IMG/VR virus record: IMGVR_UViG_3300037041_001615
Span: 1 to 20,820 of that record
Source of the DNA: a virus
Strand: one strand, 5' to 3'
Length of the DNA: 20,820 nucleotides
Of the stretch, positions 6,438-14,954 are shown in pieces (positions within the stretch are counted from its first letter, which is position 1; every line of letters begins with the position of its first letter). The notes under the pieces were generated by a model. It saw only the letters and a program-made list of their open reading frames with translations. It did not search any database and was not told where the DNA came from. A program made the position numbers and the translations under genes.

Positions 6438-6469
6438 ATACCCAAGGATCTGGAAAAATCTTTGGGTAT
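6438..6469 (+). terminator. Hairpin before the tape measure gene (weak terminator candidate)
   Basis: ATACCCAAGGAT (6438-6449) pairs with ATCTTTGGGTAT (6458-6469) over 12 bp with one G-T wobble and an 8-nt loop. TATTTT follows, a short broken T-tract. It could partly terminate or attenuate before the low-copy tape measure gene, whose AAAGGA site at 6476-6481 lies just downstream. Confidence 0.5.
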
Positions 6470-6488
6470 TATTTTAAAGGATTAACTA

Positions 6489-9400
6489 ATGGCAATAGTT
6501 TTAAGAACCATTTCTGATTCTAAAGCTGCTAGAGATGATTTAGCAAAGCTAAGAGAATCCGTTACAGGTATACAAACCTCTGTAGATACTACAAAAAATT
6601 CTTTGGCTTCTTTAAGTAAATCTGTAATTGGTTTTGCTTCAGCCGGTTTTGCTTTAAAAGGCTTAACTGAACAGTTGGATAAGTTTACAAACCTTGCTAA
6701 CAAGGTAAAAATAGTTACAAATACTCAACAAGAATATACACAAGCTATTGCGGAAACCAGAAAAATCGCAATGAGTACTCGTACCGATTTAACAGCTGTT
6801 ACAGCCCTATACTCAAGAGTAAGTATGGCAGTTGCAGGATTAGGCACTTCTCAGAAAACAGTTTTAAAGTTCACAGACCTTGTTTCCAAATCGATGCAAG
6901 TGTCAGGTGCAAGCGCACAGGAAGCTACAGCGGCTGTACAACAATTAGGTCAAGCACTGGCTTCAGGTAGATTACAAGGTGATGAGTTCAGGTCATTGGC
7001 TGAAAATGCTCCAACACTCACATTGGCTTTGGCTAAAAGTTTAAAGGTAAGTATCGGTGATTTGAGAAAAATGAGCACTGATGGCGAACTTTTAACAAGT
7101 GTTGTTATGAAGGGTATTGTTGACAGGGCTGATGATATCAATGCAGCTTTCGGTAAAGTTGGAATAACTTATGAAAAAGCTTTTTCAAACTTAGGGCAAT
7201 CTTTACAAATACTTGGAAATGTTACTTGGAATGCCTTGTTCAGTTCCACCAGCTCTCTTGCCGAAAAAATAAATGATCTTGCGGTATTTGTATTTGAACT
7301 TGCTGATACTTTTGAAGAAAGTATTGTAAGGATAAAAATAGTAGTATTACACTCTATTAGTGTTATGCTATCTGCATTGGATGACTTTTCAGCCGCATTA
7401 CTCACAGGTGAATTTGATGTTGAAAAATATGCAGATTCAATTTTAGCAGTATTTGCAGGATTAGTCCCAAGCTTATCAGAAAAGATAAAACAAATAAAAT
7501 CATTTCTTAGTGATGTTTTTGCCAAAATTGGTATTGAAATAAACCCAGCAACGCTAGTAAGAATAAAAGCAGAAGTAGCTAAATTGGGAGAATATTCAAA
7601 AACTACTTTTAATAAGATTTCAGAGTATTTATCAAAAACATTTAGTGGATTAAGTTTTGTAGATAAAATTAAACTAGGTTTTACTTTACTTAGTGATTAC
7701 GCAAAAGGTGTATTTAATAAAATTTCTGATGAAATAAAATTATTTTCAGATGATGCAGGACTTGCTTTTGACTTTTGGGTTGGAGCTGCTAAAATGGGTC
7801 TTAAAGAGCTTATAGTCTATTTAGGTAAAATTTTTGATTTCGATGCTCAAGGTGTAATAAGTAAGGTAGAAAATCAATTTTCAAAACTCAGTAATAAGAT
7901 ACAAGATATTTTTGGTAGTATAGATTTAGATAAAATCTTTAATAGTGAAGGCTTGACAGAAAGAATAAAATATGGTTTTATTCGTATTAAGTCTGACATT
8001 ATTGATGTCTTTTCTAGTATTTCAGATTACTTTAAAGAAACATTTTCTGGTCTAAGTACCATTGAAAAATTGAAGAAAGGCTTTTCTTTGCTTAAAGACT
8101 ACATAATAACCTCATTCACTGCTGTTTCTACTTATTTTAAAGAAACATTTTCTGGATTGAGTACCACTGAAAAGATGAAGAAAGGTTTTTCTTTACTTAA
8201 AGATTACGTAATAAGCGTTGCAAAGTCAATTTATAATTATTTTAAAGAAGCTTTTTCTGGACCTCATTTAACAGATAAATTAAAAGAAGGATTTACAAAT
8301 TTTGGACAATATGTAAAAAATACAGTAAAAGATTTTCCATCCTATATTAAAGAAGCATTTAGTGGAAATACTGCTGAATATGTTTCAAGCTTCTTTGGAA
8401 ATATGAAATTTGATTTACCAAAAATAGATATAATGAAATTCATTCCAAATCTGGATGAAGCACTAGCGAAGGTGAAGGATTGGTCTACGAAAGTTGAGGG
8501 GTGGTTCTTTTGGGTTTATGATCAAGTGATAGGTCACTCATGGATACCAGATTTGGTTAATGGTGTAATTTCTTGGATAGGTAAATTGGTCGGTACCCCA
8601 TTAGCCGCTGTAAAAGCGTTTACAACAGGTACTAATAGCTTGTTTTCAAAATTGGAAATAGGTTCTGCAATAGCTGGTAGTATTGCGTTTATTGCTAAAT
8701 ATACACTATCGTTATCTTCATTGGCTAAAATATTAGGTGTTGTCGGTGCAGGTCTAGCAGGGCTATCATTTTTAAAGGGTGGTGATTTTTCTGTTAAGAT
8801 TAAATCAGTTTTAGATAATGATACTAAAACATACTGGGATAAAATATTAGACGTATTGGTGATTGTTAAGGATAGTATATTAGGTTTCTTTTCTGGATCT
8901 ACTCTTGTTCATCTTTTCAAACAGATATTCAGTATGAAAGATACAACACCAGGAACTGTATTTGGTGAATCTATAGATACAACAGCAAATGTTGGTAGAG
9001 GTCGTAAACGTACAAAAGAAGATAGACCTTTTGGCCATGATGTGATCAGCGCATTACCTAAAACTTGGCAAGCTCCAGCAATAACAAGTGTAGCTGCTGT
9101 TTTTGGAATTGGTATTATCAAAGCATTTACTTCTGGACCAGTAAGATCTACTCTTTTGAGTTTGTTGACAACAGTATGGGCACTTGCTGTAAATTCTCTT
9201 GTCGATAAGAATGTATTTAGTATAGGTGGTTTCTTTAAAGATGTTGCTTATGAAGTTGTAGATATCTTTTCTAAAGGTTTTAGAGCTGTCATTGGAAAGA
9301 ATATTCTGGGTGATATTCCTGGAGGTCTTGCCATAATAGGTAAATCTTTATTATTGTTTGAAGCTGGCAGAAAAATGTTTTTGGATGCCGCTATTGGCTT

Positions 9401-12400
9401 TGCAAGAGCACCGATAGCAGCTGTAAATAATTTAACTGATAGGTTTTCAAGAGGTCAAATACAAAGACAAATTGAAGCAAATAAACCTCGAATGGATCAA
9501 TACGAGACAGATCTTGAAGATATGCAAGTTAAACTGGCTCAAGCTAGAAGTTTACATACAAGCGCTGTATCTGCTTTTGGAAAGTCTGGTTCCGTTTCAG
9601 GTTCTATTCAAGAAAGAACCATGTCGGCTGCGGATAAGACACAACAAGAAAGATTTACACAACTTAGGCAATTTCAAGAAGTCAATAAAGAGTTTCTTAA
9701 AACTCATGCTGAGTTAGTAGAGAATGAAAAAGCATTGACAACCAATCTAAAGATTGCCACAGAAAACATTAAACAAGGTATACGTTCCAGTGTTATCGGT
9801 ACTACAGCTGTTATTGGTGGTGTGAGTGGTTTTCAATTTGCCGCAGATTTTGTGAGTGGATTATCAGACTTGAGTGCAGGTGAAAAGATTGGAATTATCA
9901 TTGCAGGAGCTTTTCTTGGAGAGTTGATAGCATCAACAATTGGTGCTGTATTGGCTGAGTTTATTCTTGTGGTCTTCTCAACATGGATACCTGCTTTACT
10001 TGCAGGTTTAACAACATTCTTAGTTGCTTTTGTCGGTGCACCTATAGTGTTTGTGGCTGCTATGGCGGCTGCTTTATATGGTGTTTATGAACTATGGACA
10101 AATCTACCTGATGCTTGGGTTGCTAAAATTAAAAGTGTAATTGGAGCGGATGATCCTGATTCGATTATGGGAGGCATTTGGAAAAGATGGGAAGACAAGT
10201 TTGATCGGATTGCAAAGTCTTTAGATACAATTTCAAGTGTATTTGAATGGTTTTCAACTAAGGTGCTATCAATCCAGAAGCTTATTTCCACCCTTACTTT
10301 TGGCGCTCCTTCCGCCATAGCAAACATACCAGCCATAATACGGCAACAAAAGATAGATTCTCAAGTTACAGGATTAAATTCGCCTCTAACAACATCTTCT
10401 TCAGGACAAAAATCTGCATCTGTAGTTTTGGGTGATTTCTCTTCACTGAACGACAAGGTAAGAAAATATGCTACAGGTGGATTTGTTAGAGGTCCAGGTT
10501 CAGGTACTTCAGATTCAATACCTGCTATGTTATCTAATGGTGAATATGTTGTAAATGCCGATGCAGCTGATAAGAACAGAGGCATGCTTGATGCTATAAA
10601 TTCAGGTGATGTAAGACACTTTGCAACAGGTGGACCAACAGTAGCTAATGCTTATAACCTTTCAACAGGAAGTATTGGTGGTGGAAACGCTTCACTAGAT
10701 TCGATTGATAAAACCACAACTGAAAATAAAGGTATTTTTGAAAAACTTTCAGATTATGTTAAAGACTTTGGTTCACATTATGACAAGGTAAGTGATAAGA
10801 TTGCAAAACAAATGGGTGATCAGCATGGTATCACTAAAGAGCAATTAAATGCTGATGAAAAACAATCCAATGACTTATTGTCACAACTCAAAGCATTGGA
10901 TAAACCTATATCTGAAAAAGATATAGCTGCAATGACTGATAGACAGTATAGTGCTATTCAAGGCTTGGTATCACAGCTTAATACTCAAAAAGAAAGAAAA
11001 TCAAAAGGTGAATTGACCGGTGATACTATAGAGCAAACAACAAATATGTTGGACAAGGCTTTAGTAAATATAGGTAGAAATGAAAAAGATACTTTTGGAA
11101 CTGACAGTTCAAGCGGTGATGAAAAAGGTAAGAAAGGTAAAAGCCCAAAAGATGATATATTGACAATCAACGATCAATTTGACATTATAAATAAAACATT
11201 TCCCAAACTTGCTTTAAGTATGGAAGAGTTTTATAAAATGTCGGATGACCTTAGAGAATCTGTATTTATATCAGCAAGTAAGGTTGCTATTGCCAGAGAT
11301 GCTATTGATAAAACTCCAATCGGATTACTAGGTGCTACTCAAAAACAAGCAATATCAGAGAAAAGTATTCAAGTTGAAAAGGACAGGGCTGCCGGAGAAA
11401 AACAAGCAGCTGAAAAGATAAAACCTATGAGACCTTTATTTGCACCTGATGTGGCATTGTTCACAGAGATAGGTTCAAATATAAATGAAGCAGCATTTGC
11501 TATGTTTGATGATATGCAGAAGAGTAGTGCTATTGCTATCGCAAATGCCGCAAAAGATGCATTAACAACTGTAAAATCACCTGCAAATTCAAACTTATCT
11601 AAAGAAGTTAGAAAGAAAGCTCAAATAACATACAATGCAAAAATAAAAGAGCTTGATAAAGTACTTGCTGAAAGTTCACTCAATGCTTTAGATAGATTTG
11701 ATAAAATGAAAGCAACGCTGGAAACTTTCGGTATAAGTGTAGATAAAAGTCTTTTCAATACATTGACAAATGCTTCTCAAGAGATATTAATAGGTCTTAC
11801 CAAAGATTTAAAAGATGCTGATTTAAGTACAAACTCTTCTGATGAAAATATAAGAATGGCTGGAGAAAATTTAAAAGCCAGTATTGCTAAACAAATTGGA
11901 AAACTTTTTGAAGGATCTACAGCCAGATTGCAGCAGGAAGTTGAATCAGTTGGACAAAACTTTGGCGACAATATTTTTGATGCTTTTAAATCAGGCATAA
12001 AAGGATTAATAAAAGGTACTGTAAGCCTTAAAGAGCTTGCAAAAGGTATGATGGACAATATCTCCAATAATGTTGTTGACGTAGCTGTTGAAGGTATTAC
12101 AAGACCTTTCAAAGAAAAAGCAACAGAAATGCTTAAAGATGTTGGAGATTCAATCTTTGGAAGTGCTGTATTGGCATTTACAGGCGTGAAAGATCCGTTA
12201 AATGTGAAGATGAAAGAAGTATTCAAGAATCTTGGAGATACTGTTTTCAAATCATTTTCAGAAATGTTTTCAGGATCATCTAAATCCAGCGGTGGTGGAG
12301 TTTGGGATTCAATAACAGGATTTTTCTCAAATATTTTTGGAGGTGGTTCTTCATCCAAAGACACTGGTGGTGCAGCAACAGCAAAAGGGCTGTCTGGTGC

Positions 12401-13277
12401 TTTAGGTGGAGGATTTACGTCAAGTGATCCCAACACGCAAGCTCTAATATCTTCAGGTACAGCCAACACAGACCGCTTAATTGCCGCAATATCAAGCAGT
12501 GGAATTGGTGGTGGTGCTTTAGATAGCTTCACTAAAGGTAGTGTTAACGGTGGACTAAACTCTGAAAATATACCAAATCTACTTGCCAGACCTAATGGTG
12601 GATTAAATTCTGAAGGTGTTCCAAACTTACTTGCCAAGCCTGATGAAAGTATGTTCAGCGGTATTACTGATTCTTTGACCAAGACATTCTCAGGACTATT
12701 TGGAGAAGGTGGAACTATAAGTACACTACTTAGCGGTTTTGGTGGAAATATTATGGACACATTTTCAAAAATAGGCACAACCATAATGGGTCTTTTCAGC
12801 GGTGGTAGTGGCGGTGGAGGGTTGGATTTAGGAGGAATGTTTTCAGGAATTATGTCTTTCTTTGCTGATGGTGGTGTTGCGGGTAAAATAACAGGACCAG
12901 GAACAAGCACTTCAGACTCAATACCAGCTATGCTATCAAATGGAGAATTTGTTGTTAATGCGAAATCAACTAAAAAGAATTTAAAACTTTTAAGTGCAAT
13001 AAATTCAGGGAATATACGTAAGCTGGCAGAGGGTGGTTTAGCAAATGACATGCCACAAATCAGTCTTCCAAATTTAAGTGATTCTCAAATGAAAATGAAT
13101 CCAAAAGAAATAGATGTCAGTAAACTGAATAATAAACAAAACACTTCAAACCAAGTTATAAATTTATCATTTACAGGCGATATTTCTCGTCAAACAAAGG
13201 CGGAAGTTTACAAAATGTTGCCAACAATAGCACAGGGTGTAAACCTTCATAATAAAGAAAAAGGTTACAAAGGATAA
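6489..13277 (+). CDS. Tail tape measure protein (2262 residues)
   Basis: The largest complete gene. Residues about 65-250 match the tape-measure N-terminal domain (TIGR02675 type), with QLGQALASGRLQGDEFRSLA and ENAPTLTLALAKSLKVSIGD. Residues about 350-640 hold 35-residue helical repeats. Hydrophobic stretches lie near 727-761, 863-904 and 1100-1203, with a coiled coil at about 988-1095 (QYETDLEDMQVKLAQA). The C-terminal third is Gly/Ser-rich. A Gly/Pro motif with SDSIPAMLSNGE occurs twice (about 1328-1382 and 2126-2183). The protein sets tail length; at about 0.15 nm per residue it predicts a tail near 340 nm, and the hydrophobic parts may insert into the host membrane during ejection. No peptidase or lysozyme motif was recognised. 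AAAGGA precedes ATG 6489. Confidence 0.93.
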   Translation: MAIVLRTISDSKAARDDLAKLRESVTGIQTSVDTTKNSLASLSKSVIGFASAGFALKGLTEQLDKFTNLANKVKIVTNTQQEYTQAIAETRKIAMSTRTDLTAVTALYSRVSMAVAGLGTSQKTVLKFTDLVSKSMQVSGASAQEATAAVQQLGQALASGRLQGDEFRSLAENAPTLTLALAKSLKVSIGDLRKMSTDGELLTSVVMKGIVDRADDINAAFGKVGITYEKAFSNLGQSLQILGNVTWNALFSSTSSLAEKINDLAVFVFELADTFEESIVRIKIVVLHSISVMLSALDDFSAALLTGEFDVEKYADSILAVFAGLVPSLSEKIKQIKSFLSDVFAKIGIEINPATLVRIKAEVAKLGEYSKTTFNKISEYLSKTFSGLSFVDKIKLGFTLLSDYAKGVFNKISDEIKLFSDDAGLAFDFWVGAAKMGLKELIVYLGKIFDFDAQGVISKVENQFSKLSNKIQDIFGSIDLDKIFNSEGLTERIKYGFIRIKSDIIDVFSSISDYFKETFSGLSTIEKLKKGFSLLKDYIITSFTAVSTYFKETFSGLSTTEKMKKGFSLLKDYVISVAKSIYNYFKEAFSGPHLTDKLKEGFTNFGQYVKNTVKDFPSYIKEAFSGNTAEYVSSFFGNMKFDLPKIDIMKFIPNLDEALAKVKDWSTKVEGWFFWVYDQVIGHSWIPDLVNGVISWIGKLVGTPLAAVKAFTTGTNSLFSKLEIGSAIAGSIAFIAKYTLSLSSLAKILGVVGAGLAGLSFLKGGDFSVKIKSVLDNDTKTYWDKILDVLVIVKDSILGFFSGSTLVHLFKQIFSMKDTTPGTVFGESIDTTANVGRGRKRTKEDRPFGHDVISALPKTWQAPAITSVAAVFGIGIIKAFTSGPVRSTLLSLLTTVWALAVNSLVDKNVFSIGGFFKDVAYEVVDIFSKGFRAVIGKNILGDIPGGLAIIGKSLLLFEAGRKMFLDAAIGFARAPIAAVNNLTDRFSRGQIQRQIEANKPRMDQYETDLEDMQVKLAQARSLHTSAVSAFGKSGSVSGSIQERTMSAADKTQQERFTQLRQFQEVNKEFLKTHAELVENEKALTTNLKIATENIKQGIRSSVIGTTAVIGGVSGFQFAADFVSGLSDLSAGEKIGIIIAGAFLGELIASTIGAVLAEFILVVFSTWIPALLAGLTTFLVAFVGAPIVFVAAMAAALYGVYELWTNLPDAWVAKIKSVIGADDPDSIMGGIWKRWEDKFDRIAKSLDTISSVFEWFSTKVLSIQKLISTLTFGAPSAIANIPAIIRQQKIDSQVTGLNSPLTTSSSGQKSASVVLGDFSSLNDKVRKYATGGFVRGPGSGTSDSIPAMLSNGEYVVNADAADKNRGMLDAINSGDVRHFATGGPTVANAYNLSTGSIGGGNASLDSIDKTTTENKGIFEKLSDYVKDFGSHYDKVSDKIAKQMGDQHGITKEQLNADEKQSNDLLSQLKALDKPISEKDIAAMTDRQYSAIQGLVSQLNTQKERKSKGELTGDTIEQTTNMLDKALVNIGRNEKDTFGTDSSSGDEKGKKGKSPKDDILTINDQFDIINKTFPKLALSMEEFYKMSDDLRESVFISASKVAIARDAIDKTPIGLLGATQKQAISEKSIQVEKDRAAGEKQAAEKIKPMRPLFAPDVALFTEIGSNINEAAFAMFDDMQKSSAIAIANAAKDALTTVKSPANSNLSKEVRKKAQITYNAKIKELDKVLAESSLNALDRFDKMKATLETFGISVDKSLFNTLTNASQEILIGLTKDLKDADLSTNSSDENIRMAGENLKASIAKQIGKLFEGSTARLQQEVESVGQNFGDNIFDAFKSGIKGLIKGTVSLKELAKGMMDNISNNVVDVAVEGITRPFKEKATEMLKDVGDSIFGSAVLAFTGVKDPLNVKMKEVFKNLGDTVFKSFSEMFSGSSKSSGGGVWDSITGFFSNIFGGGSSSKDTGGAATAKGLSGALGGGFTSSDPNTQALISSGTANTDRLIAAISSSGIGGGALDSFTKGSVNGGLNSENIPNLLARPNGGLNSEGVPNLLAKPDESMFSGITDSLTKTFSGLFGEGGTISTLLSGFGGNIMDTFSKIGTTIMGLFSGGSGGGGLDLGGMFSGIMSFFADGGVAGKITGPGTSTSDSIPAMLSNGEFVVNAKSTKKNLKLLSAINSGNIRKLAEGGLANDMPQISLPNLSDSQMKMNPKEIDVSKLNNKQNTSNQVINLSFTGDISRQTKAEVYKMLPTIAQGVNLHNKEKGYKG
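7536..8390 (+). repeat. 35-residue (105-bp) helical repeats in the tape measure protein
   Basis: In-frame units begin at 7536, 7641, 7938, 8043, 8148, 8253 and (partial) 8358. Consecutive units are spaced exactly 105 bases. The unit starts FSGLST.EK.KKGFSLLKDY and ends YFKE(T/A). Units at 8043 and 8148 are most alike; outer ones are degenerate. The 192-base gap between 7746 and 7938 carries unrelated sequence. Confidence 0.85.
12546..12641 (+). repeat. 48-bp tandem duplication in the tape measure gene
   Basis: Two adjacent 48-base copies (12546-12593, 12594-12641) encode NGGLNSENIPNLLARP and NGGLNSEGVPNLLAKP. They differ mostly at silent sites, so the duplication is not brand new. Confidence 0.85.
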
Positions 13278-13281
13278 TTAA

Positions 13282-13905
13282 ATGGCATACGGTATCTATG
13301 AGAACGGAGCAGTAATTGCTGCATTTGTCGCACCAATGCGAGTAATAAGCAACAAGCCCATATTCGTTTCAGATACCCTTTCACTAAAAAGAACAACATT
13401 CTCAAGATCGGCACAACGATGGGAGATCGAGACAAATCTCGAACCTCTCGTCGAAACTGCAAATACCTTGTTTGTGAATTTAGTTACAAAGGGAAAGTCT
13501 GAAACTTTAACAGTGTTAATGCCGCAAAATTATGCGGTGACAAAGAAAAGAACATCAACTTCAACAGCACCGACGGCAATAGCAGTTGCTGGTGCAAGCT
13601 CTGCATCAGGTATAATAAGTACATCAGATGTTGTGGTTGCAGCAAATTCAGGTTTAATTCCTAAAGGATCTTTTATTAAATTTGCAAATCATGATAAAGT
13701 ATATATGACTGTTTCAGATCTTACAAATACAGGCGTTCTTACCATTTTCCCAACATTACAAGCAACCGTTTCAAGTACGGTATTTGCATTTAAAGATGAT
13801 GTAATTCTTAAAGGTATTTATGACACAGATACAATAACAGGAATGGTATATACAGACGGTATTATGATGGATATGGGTACTGTCAAGATTGTGGAGAAAC
13901 TATAA
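13282..13905 (+). CDS. Minor tail / distal tail protein
   Basis: A 207-residue strand-rich protein directly after the tape measure, the place of lambda gpM or a Dit-like distal tail protein that starts the tail tip. The N-terminal part (TLSLKRTTFSRSAQRWEIET) and the C-terminal part appear to form one domain interrupted at about residues 90-175 by a small beta insert (LIPKGSFIKFANHDKVYM, then LTIFPTLQATV) of the kind commonly seen inside phage tail-tip proteins. AAAGGA upstream sets the start. TAATG overlap couples it to the next gene. The exact lambda counterpart is uncertain. Confidence 0.65.
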   Translation: MAYGIYENGAVIAAFVAPMRVISNKPIFVSDTLSLKRTTFSRSAQRWEIETNLEPLVETANTLFVNLVTKGKSETLTVLMPQNYAVTKKRTSTSTAPTAIAVAGASSASGIISTSDVVVAANSGLIPKGSFIKFANHDKVYMTVSDLTNTGVLTIFPTLQATVSSTVFAFKDDVILKGIYDTDTITGMVYTDGIMMDMGTVKIVEKL

Positions 13906-14954
13906 TGGTAGTGCTTAGTGATAATATTAAAGCATGTTTAGCTTTAGACAGTGTTGAAGCTTTTTATTTGTTAAGAATAACAAATGCAGATAATTCTGTA
14001 ATTTATGCAAGTACAACATATTTTAAAGATATTGTACTTTCAAACGGATATTCATATACAGCCGATGATTTAATAGTGGCTGTTGATAGTCCCCAAATAT
14101 CTTCGAGTGTGGATCGTGAGCAATATAAAATTGTTCTTGCTGATCCCACTTTTGCACAAGGAGTTAGTGCATCGACAGGTCTTGTCGGTAAATATTTAGA
14201 AACAAGGATTGGTTTTATAAATAGATCAGCAGCTCCCGGAGTTACAACATTTGTAACAAATTTGAATTACGATTTCAATGGTACTTTACCTTCAAGCTGG
14301 GCATATCCAGGAACTATTGTTTCAACAGATGCAGCAGCTACTACAACATTGACAAACACGGTAATTGATCAAAATTTGAGATTATCGGGAGTATCAATAA
14401 CTCCTGCTTCAAACTATCTTATTAGAATGAGAGTTAAATTGGTTTCAGGGGCATGGGAGGGTAATCTTTTCTATACAAATACAAATCATGGTGAATCAGG
14501 TACTGTTGGACAGTATTTGTCTATACCCGCACCAACTCTTGGAGTATGGACAACTATTACTGTTGATGCAAGATCATTTGTAAATGATTATTTTACAGGT
14601 GGAACAATTACAGCTTTAAGATTTGATTTTATAAATGCATCAAGTGCAAGTGTGGCCATTGATTATATTCAAATAGGCAAAGCTGAAGATTATGGTCAAC
14701 CGTATTTGAATGCTTCTGACACATTTATTGTTTATAAGGGTCGTGTTGAAAGCGTGGCATATGCTATTGATACACAAGAAATTGGTGAAGCCAAAATAAA
14801 TATAACAGGCTCAAGTCCGATTGTAAATCTTGATCAAAAGAATGCAATTTACTTGAGTAGAGACTATATTCGAAAACAAAATGCTTCGGATTCTTGTTGT
14901 GATCAAATTTTTGAAGGATCAGGAACTCTTGCATTAAAATGGGGTAAGAAATAA
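13905..14954 (+). CDS. Tail hub / minor tail protein (gpL-like position) with inserted carbohydrate-binding-like module
   Basis: A 349-residue protein. The outer parts (VDSPQISSSVDREQYKIVLA, then GLVGKYLETRIGFI; and later FIVYKGRVESVAY) form a typical phage tail-tip/hub domain. Between them, residues about 117-259 form a beta-sandwich-like module (SWAYPGTIV, ASNYLIRMRVKLVSGAW, LRFDFINASSASVAIDYIQI) resembling carbohydrate-binding jelly rolls in tail-tip proteins. The C-terminus holds SDSCCDQIF; only three Cys occur in all, fewer than the four that bind the Fe-S cluster in lambda gpL, so a cluster of that kind is doubtful. Start and stop both overlap neighbours as TAATG, so three tip genes are translated as a coupled set. 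Confidence 0.65.
   Translation: MVVLSDNIKACLALDSVEAFYLLRITNADNSVIYASTTYFKDIVLSNGYSYTADDLIVAVDSPQISSSVDREQYKIVLADPTFAQGVSASTGLVGKYLETRIGFINRSAAPGVTTFVTNLNYDFNGTLPSSWAYPGTIVSTDAAATTTLTNTVIDQNLRLSGVSITPASNYLIRMRVKLVSGAWEGNLFYTNTNHGESGTVGQYLSIPAPTLGVWTTITVDARSFVNDYFTGGTITALRFDFINASSASVAIDYIQIGKAEDYGQPYLNASDTFIVYKGRVESVAYAIDTQEIGEAKINITGSSPIVNLDQKNAIYLSRDYIRKQNASDSCCDQIFEGSGTLALKWGKK

Noticed and set aside
7536-8390. CRISPR-like or other non-coding repeat array
   Set aside because: The repeats are in frame, have an exact codon-multiple period, vary at silent sites and encode helices; they are protein repeats.
11777-13051. 424-residue open frame on the - strand inside the tape measure gene
   Set aside because: It is extremely Pro-rich opposite Gly-rich coding sequence, has no ribosome site and no recognisable domain, and the + strand frame is clearly the real gene. 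It is a shadow of codon bias.
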